A stretch of 63,168 nt of DNA from Pseudomonas moorei (lineage in GTDB: Bacteria; Pseudomonadota; Gammaproteobacteria; Pseudomonadales; Pseudomonadaceae), in contig NZ_VZPP01000021.1 of assembly GCF_008801475.1 (NCBI RefSeq), forward strand, positions 1 through 63,168, given 5' to 3'. The notes beneath the pieces were generated by a model that saw only the letters and a list, made by a program, of their open reading frames with translations, was not told where the DNA came from and did not search any database. Both the position numbers and the translations under genes were made by a program. This document shows, piece by piece, positions 7,719-15,851 of this stretch; position 1 is the first letter of the stretch; each line of letters begins with the position of its first letter.

Positions 7719-10307
7719 TCAGATATCCCAGATCAGATTGACCGCGAAGTTGCGACCCGGTTGAGTCAGGCGATCAAGGTTGGCCGGTTGCGTCACCGAG
7801 GCTTCGCCGACGCTGTCGTAACCGCGCACGTCATTCCACAACCAGTACTTCTTGTCGGTCAGGTTGTAGACGCCGGCGCTGACGGTGACATCGTCGGTTA
7901 CCTTGTAGAAACCACTCAGGTCCAGCACGCCGAAGCCCGGGGTCTTGAATTGACTGCTGACGCCGTCCGGCGACTTGAAGTTGCTGTCGTCGACACGATT
8001 TTTCTTTTTCACCAGCGTCCAGCTCAACAAGCCGCCGTAGTTGTCCTGGTCGTAACCGACTCCGAACACACCCGTCAGCGGACTGACGCTGTTGAGCGGC
8101 TCGCCGGTGTCATCGTTGCGCCCGTAGGCATAAGCCACGGAACCCTGGGTGTAGAGGCCTTGCGGCGCACCAAAGGCATCGAGGTTCAGGCGACCTTTGA
8201 CTTCCGCGCCTTTGATGGTGGCGTGCTTGATGTTGGCACTCTGGAAGGTCGGTTCGTCATAACCCGGCGTGACGGCATCTTCGTTGATGAAATCGCGGTA
8301 CTTGTTATAGAACACCGCCACATCGAAGGCGCCTTGCTCAAAGTTGCCGCGCAGGCCGGTCTCGTAGCTTTTGCTCTTTTCCGGTTCCAGATTCGGATTT
8401 GGCTCTACGCGGTAACCGGTAACGGTGTTATCGAAACGCCCGTACAGCGCCTTCGCGGTCGGGGTGCGGAATCCTTCGGCGTACTGGCCGTACCAGGTGT
8501 ACTCGTCGGTCAGGGCGTAGGTCAGGCCGAACTTGGGCGACACTTTGTGCCAGGTCTTGTTCTGGTCGCTGACGGTTCCGCGACCATCGGCCGCCACGGT
8601 GTTGAGGAATTCCTGGGTAATGTGCGGCTTGAGTTCGGTGTAGTCGTAGCGCAGGCCCGGCAGGAAGGTCCACCGGTTCCAGCTGATCTGGTCCTGGGCG
8701 AACAGGCTGTAGGTGTTGATGGTCGGATCCGGGAAGTCGCTGGATTTTTTCAGCACGTCCGCTGCACTGGTGGCGCCAACCACCCGGCAGCTACCGAAGA
8801 CGGCGAGGCAGGTGCCGTTGCCGCTGCGTGATCCGGTGACTTTCTGTTGCTTGATAGTGGTGCCGTAGGTCAGCAGGTGTTCGGTGTCGGCAATGCTGAA
8901 TGATTTATCCAGTTGTGCATCGAAGACCCACTGCTTTTCTTCGTAGACCGTGTCTCGGGTCCGCAGCACTTTGCGTGACATCGGATAGTAGAACTCCTCG
9001 GTGCTCTGATCGGTCTTGGCGATCTGGTGATTCAGGCTCCACTTGACGTTGTCCACCAGCAGGCTGTCGAGGGCGAAGCTGTGTTCCAGGCCGAATCGTT
9101 CGCGGGTGATGGTGTCGTTACCGGTGCGCCACTGGTACATGCCGCCCGGCAAGATGCTGTTGGGAATGGTCGGTTGGCCACCGAAGAACGGGCCGCCATA
9201 AGCGCTTTTCTGGTCGGTGTCGCGGTCGTCCTTGTACTTTTCGTAGACAAGGCCCAGGCGCGCATCCTCTTTGTAGTTCCAGCCGACTTTCGCCAGCACG
9301 TTGCTGGCACGCACGTCTTCCGGGTTGGCGGCGGTACGCGCCAGCCCTGTGCCGTTGTTGCTGCCATAGGATTCGGTTTCGTGGCCATCGCGCTGGCTGT
9401 AATGCAGCAAGCCATCGAACTGATCGGCGCGGCCCGCCACGGTGGCGGATTTGAGCCAGCTGTCGTCGGCGGAGCTGTAACCGGTCTTCAGCCGTGCACC
9501 GACATCCTGGCCGGGCTTGATGATGTCGTCGGGGTCGAGCGTGAAGTAGCTGACGGCACCGCCGATGGCGTTACTGCCATAGAGCACCGAGGCCGGACCG
9601 CGGAGGATTTCGACACGCTTGACGATTTCCGGGTCGACGTAGTTGCGCTGGGTCTTGGCGTAAGGGCCGTTGAAGAAGCCGTCCGGTACTTCGACGCCAT
9701 CGACCTGGGTCAGGATCCGGTCACCGTCGATGCCCCGGATGTTGTAGCCACTGATCCCGCCGCGGGTGCCTGTACCGCCCACGGCAACTCCCGGTTCGTA
9801 GCGCACCAGTTCCTTGATGGTGTTGACGTTGTTGCGATCCAGCTCTTCGCGTGTATGAACGGTGACGGTGCTGGGCACGCTGTTCACGTCCTGCTCCTGG
9901 CGGGTGGCGCTGATGGTCACCTGTTGCAGGTTGAGGGTGCTGTTGTTGTTACGCTTTTCCAGCACGATGTTGTTGTTGCCCAGTTTGCGATAGCTCAAGT
10001 CGGTCCCCACCAACAGACGCTCCAGGGCTTTTTCTGGCGGCAGCGAGCCGCGTACACCCGGCGATGCCACACCTTCGGCCAGCTGTGCCGACAAGCCAAC
10101 CTGCCAGCCTGTAACAGCGGTAAACGCATTGAGCGCCGACACCAGCGACTGTGGCGCAATGGCGAACGAATAGTCGCCCATGTTGCGGCTCGGCTGTTCG
10201 GCAGTGGCGGCCATGAGCGGTGCAGTGCCGGCCATCAGGATGGCGGCGGTCAGCAGCGACAGCACGCGAGAAGGTGAAGAGGACTGGCGGGTAAGGCGAG
10301 AGGACAT
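7719..10307 (-). CDS. TonB-dependent haem-type receptor with signalling (STN) domain
   Basis: An 862-residue outer-membrane receptor. Residues 1-34 are a signal peptide (LLTAAILMAGTAPLMAATA). An STN signalling domain follows (YSFAIAPQSLVSALNAF), then a TonB-box region (LQQVTISA), the plug (NIRGIDGDRILTQVDGVEVP, VLYGSNAIGGAV) and a 22-strand barrel ending in aromatic FAVNLIWDI. FRTP and NPNL correspond to the FRAP/NPNL landmarks of haem receptors. The adjacent FecR/FecI-type genes make this a cell-surface-signalling receptor like HxuA or HasR; no hasA haemophore gene is present. The ATG at 10307 has GGAGCG eight bases upstream and is preferred to the GTG at 10328. The segment between FRTP and NPNL contains no histidine. 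Confidence 0.88.
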   Translation of the reverse strand: MSSRLTRQSSSPSRVLSLLTAAILMAGTAPLMAATAEQPSRNMGDYSFAIAPQSLVSALNAFTAVTGWQVGLSAQLAEGVASPGVRGSLPPEKALERLLVGTDLSYRKLGNNNIVLEKRNNNSTLNLQQVTISATRQEQDVNSVPSTVTVHTREELDRNNVNTIKELVRYEPGVAVGGTGTRGGISGYNIRGIDGDRILTQVDGVEVPDGFFNGPYAKTQRNYVDPEIVKRVEILRGPASVLYGSNAIGGAVSYFTLDPDDIIKPGQDVGARLKTGYSSADDSWLKSATVAGRADQFDGLLHYSQRDGHETESYGSNNGTGLARTAANPEDVRASNVLAKVGWNYKEDARLGLVYEKYKDDRDTDQKSAYGGPFFGGQPTIPNSILPGGMYQWRTGNDTITRERFGLEHSFALDSLLVDNVKWSLNHQIAKTDQSTEEFYYPMSRKVLRTRDTVYEEKQWVFDAQLDKSFSIADTEHLLTYGTTIKQQKVTGSRSGNGTCLAVFGSCRVVGATSAADVLKKSSDFPDPTINTYSLFAQDQISWNRWTFLPGLRYDYTELKPHITQEFLNTVAADGRGTVSDQNKTWHKVSPKFGLTYALTDEYTWYGQYAEGFRTPTAKALYGRFDNTVTGYRVEPNPNLEPEKSKSYETGLRGNFEQGAFDVAVFYNKYRDFINEDAVTPGYDEPTFQSANIKHATIKGAEVKGRLNLDAFGAPQGLYTQGSVAYAYGRNDDTGEPLNSVSPLTGVFGVGYDQDNYGGLLSWTLVKKKNRVDDSNFKSPDGVSSQFKTPGFGVLDLSGFYKVTDDVTVSAGVYNLTDKKYWLWNDVRGYDSVGEASVTQPANLDRLTQPGRNFAVNLIWDI

Positions 10308-10348
10308 CGATAGCGCTCCGTGTCGCACGAATCTTTATAGGTGCTGAT

Positions 10349-10433
10349 TGGCATGTGTAGATGCGAATCAATTGCATTGGCTATAACGAGACGTACGGGA
10401 AATGACTATCGAGTAAAAATAATTCTCATTTAA
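10349..10433 (-). promoter_or_regulatory. Possible Fur-regulated promoter region of the receptor gene
   Basis: Between fecR-type gene and receptor, ATGCGAATCAATTGCAT (near 10361) has outer inverted ATGC/GCAT arms, and AAAAATAATTCTCATTTA (near 10415) resembles a Fur box. Neither is a full consensus match. This is also where the partner ECF sigma factor would act. Confidence 0.35.
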
Positions 10434-11395
10434 TTCAGGATCACCAGCGCCGGGAACTCCCGGAGTTTGGCGGAGGTGATGTGAGCCAGTGAGCGGACTG
10501 CGTCCAGCGGCTGATCGAGGCGGTAATTACCCGTCACCGAAACATTGGCCAGTTGCTCGTTGTTGTTGATGATCCAGCCCGGATAGTAGCGACGAAGTTC
10601 CGCCAGCACCTGGCTCAGGGGGCAGTTTTCGAACACCAGTCGGCCCTGAACCCACGCCAGGTCGGTGGCGGCATTCAGCCTGGCCGGTCGGTCGAAACCG
10701 TTGGGGCCGATGCGAATGCTTTCTCCGGCGCTCAAGCGAACGCGTTCGTCGTCGCGAGTGGCGCGCAGATCGACGTCTCCGCGTTGTACTCGCACCTGAG
10801 TCACGCCATCCAGATAACGCACGGCAAATGCCGTATCCCTGACGCTCGCCGTGACCAGGCCGGCGTCGATTTCCAGCGGTTGGCCTTCATGAGGTTGCAC
10901 CTCGAAATAGGCTTCGCCCTGATACAGCCGTGCCACGCGTTGTTGATCGTTGATGGTGCTGGAAAACGCAGAGTTGGTGTTGAGCAGGACTTTCGAGCCG
11001 TCCTCCAGTTGCAGGCGCTGACGTTCACCGACCACAGTCAGGTGATCGGCCTGCAGGCGCATCGGCAAATTGCTGAAACTGAACAGGCCGAGGATCAGCA
11101 CGGCAGCGGTCGCCAGGGCTTTGCAGTGGGGGCGCAGGCGCGAGATGACGGTGACTTTCGCCAGGGGCGTGGCCAGGCTTTGCGCACACTGGGTGACGGG
11201 CTGGCCGTTCCAGATAGCCTGGGCCTTGGCGAACGCATCGGCATGCGCCGGATCGGCCGCGAGCCATTGGTGGAACTGACGGGTCTGTTCTTCGCTTGGG
11301 TCGTCCAGCACGATCAGCCAGTCGAGGGCCTGGTCCATCGCATCTGCACTGTCCTGCGCCGGGGAGGGCGAAGGGAGGCGGTGGGTGTCCGTCAC
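10430..11395 (-). CDS. FecR-family anti-sigma factor
   Basis: A 321-residue FecR-type regulator. The cytoplasmic N-terminal part (DUF4880-like, ALDWLIVLDDPSEEQTRQFHQWLAADPAHADAF) binds the sigma factor. One TM segment (ALATAAVLILGLFSFSNLPM) leads to a periplasmic FecR domain (QLEDGSKVLLNTNSAF, GEAYFEVQ) and a C-terminal STN-contacting region (LRRYYPGWIINNN). It would relay receptor occupancy to the sigma factor encoded just upstream. The GTG start is supported by AGGAAACACC. It corresponds by position to HxuR/HasS, but orthology was not tested. Confidence 0.92.
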   Translation of the reverse strand: MTDTHRLPSPSPAQDSADAMDQALDWLIVLDDPSEEQTRQFHQWLAADPAHADAFAKAQAIWNGQPVTQCAQSLATPLAKVTVISRLRPHCKALATAAVLILGLFSFSNLPMRLQADHLTVVGERQRLQLEDGSKVLLNTNSAFSSTINDQQRVARLYQGEAYFEVQPHEGQPLEIDAGLVTASVRDTAFAVRYLDGVTQVRVQRGDVDLRATRDDERVRLSAGESIRIGPNGFDRPARLNAATDLAWVQGRLVFENCPLSQVLAELRRYYPGWIINNNEQLANVSVTGNYRLDQPLDAVRSLAHITSAKLREFPALVILN

Positions 11396-11456
11396 GGTGT
11401 TTCCTCGGCAGGGGCGTGTTGAAAAGCAGTTTCAAGCGACAGGCTGCAAGCTGCAA

Positions 11457-11484
11457 GTCGTTCGTCGTTCGTCGTTCGTCGTTG
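11457..11484. repeat. 7-base tandem repeat (about 4 copies)
   Basis: GTCGTTC is repeated three times and followed by one GTCGTTG copy in the short gap between the sigma and anti-sigma genes. It is non-coding. The copy number could vary between strains by slippage. Confidence 0.85.
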
Positions 11485-11493
11485 GCTTGCCGC

Positions 11494-12015
11494 TTATGGC
11501 TTGGAGTGGCTGTTCTCTGCGACTCCGATACAAATCGTCATGATCAGCTTCAGCTCTTTTTGCACGGTGCTCAGGGATACACCGAGCTTCTCGGCGATTT
11601 CCAGATAGCTGTGACCGTGCAGGCGACTGAGGATGAAAATCTGCTGCTGACGAGGGCTGAGTTGACTGAGGCGTACGTTCAAGCGCTCAAGCAATTGTTC
11701 GGCATGGACGGCGTCCTCGGCATTGCTCGCGGGGGCGGCGACGCTTTGCACCACCTCCGGCGGCACGTCTTCGACCATGGTTCGCGAGTGGATTCGCCGC
11801 GCACGCAGATGATCCAGCGCCAGGTTGCGGGCGGTCTGGAAAACGAAGGGTTCAAGGTGATCGATGGCCCGCTCGCTGAGCGCACGGGTCACGCGCAGGT
11901 AGGTCTCCTGCAGCAGGTCTTCGGCGGTGCTGTGGTTGTTGACCATCCGCTCCAGCGTGCGCAGCAGAGAGGTTCGCTGGGTAATGAAGACATCGTTGAA
12001 GCGCGATTGACTCAC
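11494..12015 (-). CDS. FecI-type ECF sigma factor of the haem signalling module
   Basis: A 173-residue ECF sigma factor. Region 2 is AEDLLQETYLRVTRAL with the -10 reading part; region 4 is LSPRQQQIFILSRLHGHSYLEIAEKLGVS with the HTH that reads the -35. Length and sequence fit iron-starvation sigma factors, which activate the linked TonB receptor promoter on substrate binding. Translation probably starts at the GTG (MSQSRFNDVF). A strong Fur box lies 25 bases upstream, so iron represses the whole cascade. Gene order sigma, anti-sigma, receptor is standard for cell-surface signalling. Confidence 0.92.
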   Translation of the reverse strand: MSQSRFNDVFITQRTSLLRTLERMVNNHSTAEDLLQETYLRVTRALSERAIDHLEPFVFQTARNLALDHLRARRIHSRTMVEDVPPEVVQSVAAPASNAEDAVHAEQLLERLNVRLSQLSPRQQQIFILSRLHGHSYLEIAEKLGVSLSTVQKELKLIMTICIGVAENSHSKP

Positions 12016-12039
12016 GGGAGAACCTGATCCATTTCAAGC

Positions 12040-12060
12040 GGATGATAATGCTTATCATCC
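12040..12060 (-). promoter_or_regulatory. Fur box upstream of the ECF sigma gene
   Basis: GGATGATAA-TGC-TTATCATCC is a 21-base element with perfect 9-base arms and matches the GATAATGATAATCATTATC Fur consensus well. It lies 25 bases before the sigma factor start, where bound Fur-Fe would block transcription. Confidence 0.85.
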
Positions 12061-12092
12061 GCTATAATGGTCAAGCATTGATTTTCGAAGGG

Positions 12093-12557
12093 TTATGCAC
12101 GACCCAGCAGGTAAGACGCGTAATCCGGAATTCGGTGCGCATGCGCCTGATCCATCAGTGGGCTGCTGAGCAAATAGTCGGCGCTGCATTCGTTGCACGC
12201 CACCGGGATGTTCCAGACCGCCGCGACCCGCAGCAGCGCCTTGATATCCGGGTCGTGCGGCTGGGGTTCGAACGGGTCCCAGAAGAACACCAGCATGTCG
12301 ACCCGCTGTTCGGCGATGCGCGCGCCGAGCTGCTGGTCGCCGCCCAGCGGGCCGCTGATCATGCTCTCCACCGGCAGGTCGAGGCGTTGTTGCAACAACA
12401 ATCCCGTGGTGCCGGTGGCAACCAGTTCGTGTTGCGCGAGTTTGTCTTTCTGCCGCTCGGCCCAGTCCAGCAAAAACACCTTGCAGTGGTCGTGGGCGAC
12501 CAGGGCGATACGCTTGCGCGCCGCCAGGGTCTTTTGCGTAAAGCTGATGCCAATCAT
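12093..12557 (-). CDS. mgsA: Methylglyoxal synthase
   Basis: A 154-residue cytoplasmic enzyme converting dihydroxyacetone phosphate to methylglyoxal and phosphate, a bypass of lower glycolysis used when phosphate is low or sugar phosphates pile up. Family landmarks are ALVAHDHCK, ATGTTG, SGPLGGDQQLGA (with the phosphate-binding and catalytic Asp), VFFWDP and PHDPDIKALLRVA (catalytic His/Asp region). The ATG (MIGISFTQKTL) gives the usual family length; the longer frame reads into REP DNA. Its place beside gap fits a role at the triose-phosphate node. Confidence 0.95.
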   Translation of the reverse strand: MIGISFTQKTLAARKRIALVAHDHCKVFLLDWAERQKDKLAQHELVATGTTGLLLQQRLDLPVESMISGPLGGDQQLGARIAEQRVDMLVFFWDPFEPQPHDPDIKALLRVAAVWNIPVACNECSADYLLSSPLMDQAHAHRIPDYASYLLGRA

Positions 12558-12581
12558 CGGTTGTTGCTCCAGAAATGAAAT

Positions 12582-12796
12582 GCACCTTGTAGGAGCGAGC
12601 TTGCTCGCGATGAACCAAAGAACACCGCGGAGTATCAGATTCCCCGCGTTATCGTTCACGACTATCGCGAGCAGGCTCGCTCCTACAGGCAGGGGGGCAC
12701 CTTGTAGGAGCGAGCCTGCTCGCGATGAACTTGAGAACACCGCGGAGCATCAGATTCCCCGCGTTATCGTTCACTACCATCGCGGGCAGGGGGGCG
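12582..12796. repeat. Tandemly duplicated REP-containing unit, 115-base period
   Basis: The segment starting CACCTTGTAGGAGCGAGC at 12583 recurs at 12698 with few differences, including the shared non-REP interior AACACCGCGGAG...TCAGATTCCCCGCG. The first copy carries two opposed REP cores; the second loses its distal core (GCGGGCAGGGGGGCG). It fills the space between mgsA and gap. Confidence 0.88.
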
Positions 12797-12802
12797 CGCT
12801 GC

Positions 12803-13804
12803 TTATTCAGCGTTGCACAGCGCCAGGCAGTTATCGAGCATGCGGTTGGAGAAGCCCCATTCGTTGTCGTACCAGGCCAGCACCTTGAGCAGCTTGCCGC
12901 TGACCTTGGTGTGGTTGGCGTCGAAGATCGACGACAGCGGGTTGTGGTTGAAGTCGCTCGAGACCAGCGGCAGGGTGTTGTAGCCGAGGATCTTCGAGTG
13001 CTGACTGGCTTCCTTGAGCAGCGCGTTGACTTCATCGGCCGACGCTTCGCGCTTGAGTTGCACGGTCAGGTCGACCAGGGAAACGTTGATCACCGGTACA
13101 CGCACGGCCATGCCGGTCAGTTTGCCCGCCAGTTCCGGCAGCACCAGGCCCACCGCTTCAGCGGCACCGGTCTTGCTCGGAATCATGTTCTGGGTGGCCG
13201 AGCGGGCGCGGTACGGATCGGTGTGGTAGACGTCGGTCAGGTTCTGGTCGTTGGTATAAGCGTGGATCGTGGTCATCAGACCGCTTTCGATACCCAGTTC
13301 GCGGTGCAGTACCTGGGCCACCGGGGCCAGGCAGTTGGTGGTGCACGAAGCGTTGGAAATAATCTGGTGCGACTGGCGCAGGATGTCGTGGTTGACCCCG
13401 TAAACCACCGTGGCATCGGCACCTTTGGCCGGCGCCGAAATAATCACTTTGCGCGCGCCGGCCGTAATATGCGCGGCAGCCTTGGCGCGGTCGGTGAACA
13501 GACCGGTGCATTCAAACACCACATCAATCCTTTCCGCCGCCCATGGCAGGTCGGCCGGGTTGCGGATGGCGCTGACCGAAATGCGGTCGCCGTTGACGGT
13601 CAGGCTTTCCTGATCATGCTGGACATCGGCTTCGAACGTGCCATGAACGGTGTCGTACTTGAGCAAGTGCGCGTTGATCGCGCTGTCGCCCAGGTCATTG
13701 ATGGCGACGATCTGCAAATCCTGGCGATAGCCTTGGGTATAGAGTGCGCGCAGGACATTACGGCCGATACGGCCAAAACCATTGATCGCGATTCGAAGAG
13801 TCAT
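12803..13804 (-). CDS. gap: Glyceraldehyde-3-phosphate dehydrogenase, type I
   Basis: A 333-residue NAD-dependent enzyme oxidising glyceraldehyde-3-phosphate to 1,3-bisphosphoglycerate. The Rossmann start is INGFGRIGRNVLRAL, the catalytic Cys lies in SNASCTTNC, and the C terminus has WYDNEWGFSNRMLD. Length is normal. It is transcribed away from edd, with HexR-type operators in the shared 220-base region. This is the gap copy of the Entner-Doudoroff cluster, taking the triose made by Eda. Pseudomonads usually have a second gap elsewhere. Confidence 0.96.
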   Translation of the reverse strand: MTLRIAINGFGRIGRNVLRALYTQGYRQDLQIVAINDLGDSAINAHLLKYDTVHGTFEADVQHDQESLTVNGDRISVSAIRNPADLPWAAERIDVVFECTGLFTDRAKAAAHITAGARKVIISAPAKGADATVVYGVNHDILRQSHQIISNASCTTNCLAPVAQVLHRELGIESGLMTTIHAYTNDQNLTDVYHTDPYRARSATQNMIPSKTGAAEAVGLVLPELAGKLTGMAVRVPVINVSLVDLTVQLKREASADEVNALLKEASQHSKILGYNTLPLVSSDFNHNPLSSIFDANHTKVSGKLLKVLAWYDNEWGFSNRMLDNCLALCNAE

Positions 13805-13827
13805 TTGTCAGCGCCGCCGTCGTTTTG

Positions 13828-13842
13828 TTGTTGGAATTACAA
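13828..13842. promoter_or_regulatory. HexR-type operator at gap
   Basis: TTGTTGGAATTACAA fits the TTGT-N7-ACAA HexR operator recalled from P. putida. It lies 24 bases upstream of the gap start codon. Confidence 0.75.
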
Positions 13843-13889
13843 GATTATTCGCAAAAAAATAGAAAACAAGCCTTTTTAGTGGCAATATT

Positions 13890-13904
13890 TTGTTCAATCT
13901 ACAA
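13890..13904. promoter_or_regulatory. HexR-type operator at edd
   Basis: TTGTTCAATCTACAA is a second TTGT-N7-ACAA element, 62 bases from the gap site and about 120 bases upstream of edd. With the gap copy it suits divergent repression by HexR, relieved by KDPG. Confidence 0.75.
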
Positions 13905-14024
13905 CGAGTGACCTGAATCAACTGGTCCGATTGATCAAGAAAACCGTCTGTCATCCCATCAACAACGGCTCTTGTTCAGCATAGACAATCAGGTCGCCAC
14001 ATCCGTTAGCCTGGAGTTCTACAC

Positions 14025-15851
14025 ATGCATCCCCGCGTCCTTGAGGTCACCGAACGGCTTATCGCCCGCAGCCGCGCCACGCGTGAGGCTTACCTTGCAC
14101 TGATTCGCGGTGCGGCCAGTGACGGTCCGATGCGTGGCAAGCTGCAATGCGCCAACTTCGCCCACGGCGTGGCCGGCTGCGGCAGCGACGACAAGAACAG
14201 TTTGCGGATGATGAACTCCGCCAACATTGCAATTGTTTCGTCATATAACGACATGCTTTCGGCGCACCAACCGTACGAAGTCTTCCCGGAGCTGATCAAA
14301 AAAGCCCTGCGCGAGATCGGCTCCGTCGGTCAGTTCGCCGGTGGTACCCCGGCCATGTGCGATGGCGTGACCCAGGGCGAGCCGGGCATGGAACTGAGCC
14401 TGCCGAGTCGCGAAGTGATCGCGATGTCTGCCGCGGTGGCGTTATCCCACAACATGTTCGATGGCGCGCTGATGCTCGGCATCTGCGACAAGATTGTGCC
14501 GGGCTTGATGATGGGCGCATTGCGTTTCGGTCATCTGCCGATGATTTTCGTCCCGGGCGGGCCGATGGTGTCGGGCATTTCCAACAAGCAGAAAGCCGAT
14601 GTGCGCCAGCGCTACGCCGAAGGCAAGGCCAGTCGCGAAGAGCTGCTGGAATCGGAAATGAACTCCTACCACAGCCCCGGCACCTGCACCTTCTACGGCA
14701 CTGCCAACACCAACCAGTTGCTGATGGAGGTCATGGGCCTGCACTTGCCGGGCGCTTCCTTCGTCAACCCGAACACGCCGTTGCGCGATGCCCTGACCCG
14801 CGAAGCGGCGCATCAAGTGACGCGCATCACCAAACAGAACGGCAACTACCTGCCAATCGGCGAAATCGTCGACGAGCGTTCGCTGGTCAATTCCATCGTC
14901 GCCCTGCACGCCACCGGCGGCTCGACCAACCACACCTTGCACATGCCGGCCATCGCCATGGCGGCAGGCATTCAGTTGACCTGGCAGGACATGGCCGACC
15001 TCTCCGAGGTAGTGCCGACCCTGAGCCACGTCTACCCGAACGGTAAAGCCGACATCAACCACTTCCAGGCAGCGGGCGGCATGTCGTTCCTGATCCGCGA
15101 ACTGCTGGAAGCCGGGTTGCTCCACGAAAACGTCAACACCGTGCTGGGCCACGGCCTGAGCCGTTATACCCAGGAGCCGTTCCTCGATAACGGCGAGCTG
15201 GTGTGGCGCGAAGGCATTACCGAAAGCCTCGACGAAAGCATCCTGCGTCCGGTGGCTCGCGCGTTCTCGCCAGAAGGCGGCCTGCGGGTGATGGAAGGCA
15301 ACCTCGGTCGTGGCGTGATGAAGGTTTCCGCCGTGGCTTTGGAAAACCAGATCGTCGAAGCACCGGCCATGGTGTTCCAGGATCAGCAAGACCTGGCCGA
15401 CGCGTTCAAGGCCGGTTTGCTGGAGAAGGATTTCGTTGCCGTGATGCGCTTCCAGGGCCCACGCTCCAACGGCATGCCGGAACTGCACAAGATGACGCCG
15501 TTCCTTGGCGTGTTGCAGGATCGCGGCTTCAAGGTCGCGCTGGTGACCGACGGGCGCATGTCCGGCGCGTCGGGGAAAATTCCGGCGGCCATTCACGTCA
15601 GCCCCGAAGCTTACGTGGGCGGCGCTTTGGCGCGGGTGCAAGAGGGCGATATCATCCGCGTCGATGGCGTCAAAGGCACCCTGGAGCTCAAGGTGGACGC
15701 CGAAGAATTCGCAGCGCGCACGCCGGCCAAGGGCCTGTTGGGCAACAACATCGGCACCGGTCGCGAACTGTTTGGTTTCATGCGCATGGCCTTCAGCTCG
15801 GCGGAGCAGGGCGCCAGCGCCTTTACTTCTGCCCTGGAGACGCTTAATTGA
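14025..15851 (+). CDS. edd: 6-phosphogluconate dehydratase
   Basis: A 608-residue Fe-S dehydratase of the IlvD/Edd family; it converts 6-phosphogluconate to 2-keto-3-deoxy-6-phosphogluconate, the committed Entner-Doudoroff step. Characteristic blocks are CANFAHGVAGCGSDDKNSLR, SSYNDMLSAHQPYE, GGTPAMCDGVTQGEPGMELS, NSYHSPGTCTFYGTANTNQL and VTDGRMSGASGKIPAAIHV; the Cys residues in these ligate the cluster. The ATG is at 14025. Its TGA overlaps the TTG start of glk. First gene of edd-glk-gltR-gtrS, under a HexR-type operator. Confidence 0.97.
   Translation: MHPRVLEVTERLIARSRATREAYLALIRGAASDGPMRGKLQCANFAHGVAGCGSDDKNSLRMMNSANIAIVSSYNDMLSAHQPYEVFPELIKKALREIGSVGQFAGGTPAMCDGVTQGEPGMELSLPSREVIAMSAAVALSHNMFDGALMLGICDKIVPGLMMGALRFGHLPMIFVPGGPMVSGISNKQKADVRQRYAEGKASREELLESEMNSYHSPGTCTFYGTANTNQLLMEVMGLHLPGASFVNPNTPLRDALTREAAHQVTRITKQNGNYLPIGEIVDERSLVNSIVALHATGGSTNHTLHMPAIAMAAGIQLTWQDMADLSEVVPTLSHVYPNGKADINHFQAAGGMSFLIRELLEAGLLHENVNTVLGHGLSRYTQEPFLDNGELVWREGITESLDESILRPVARAFSPEGGLRVMEGNLGRGVMKVSAVALENQIVEAPAMVFQDQQDLADAFKAGLLEKDFVAVMRFQGPRSNGMPELHKMTPFLGVLQDRGFKVALVTDGRMSGASGKIPAAIHVSPEAYVGGALARVQEGDIIRVDGVKGTLELKVDAEEFAARTPAKGLLGNNIGTGRELFGFMRMAFSSAEQGASAFTSALETLN

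Noticed and set aside
12582..12796. Possible CRISPR array
   Set aside because: Only two units of 115 bases made of REP palindromes; no short regular repeats with unique spacers and no cas genes.
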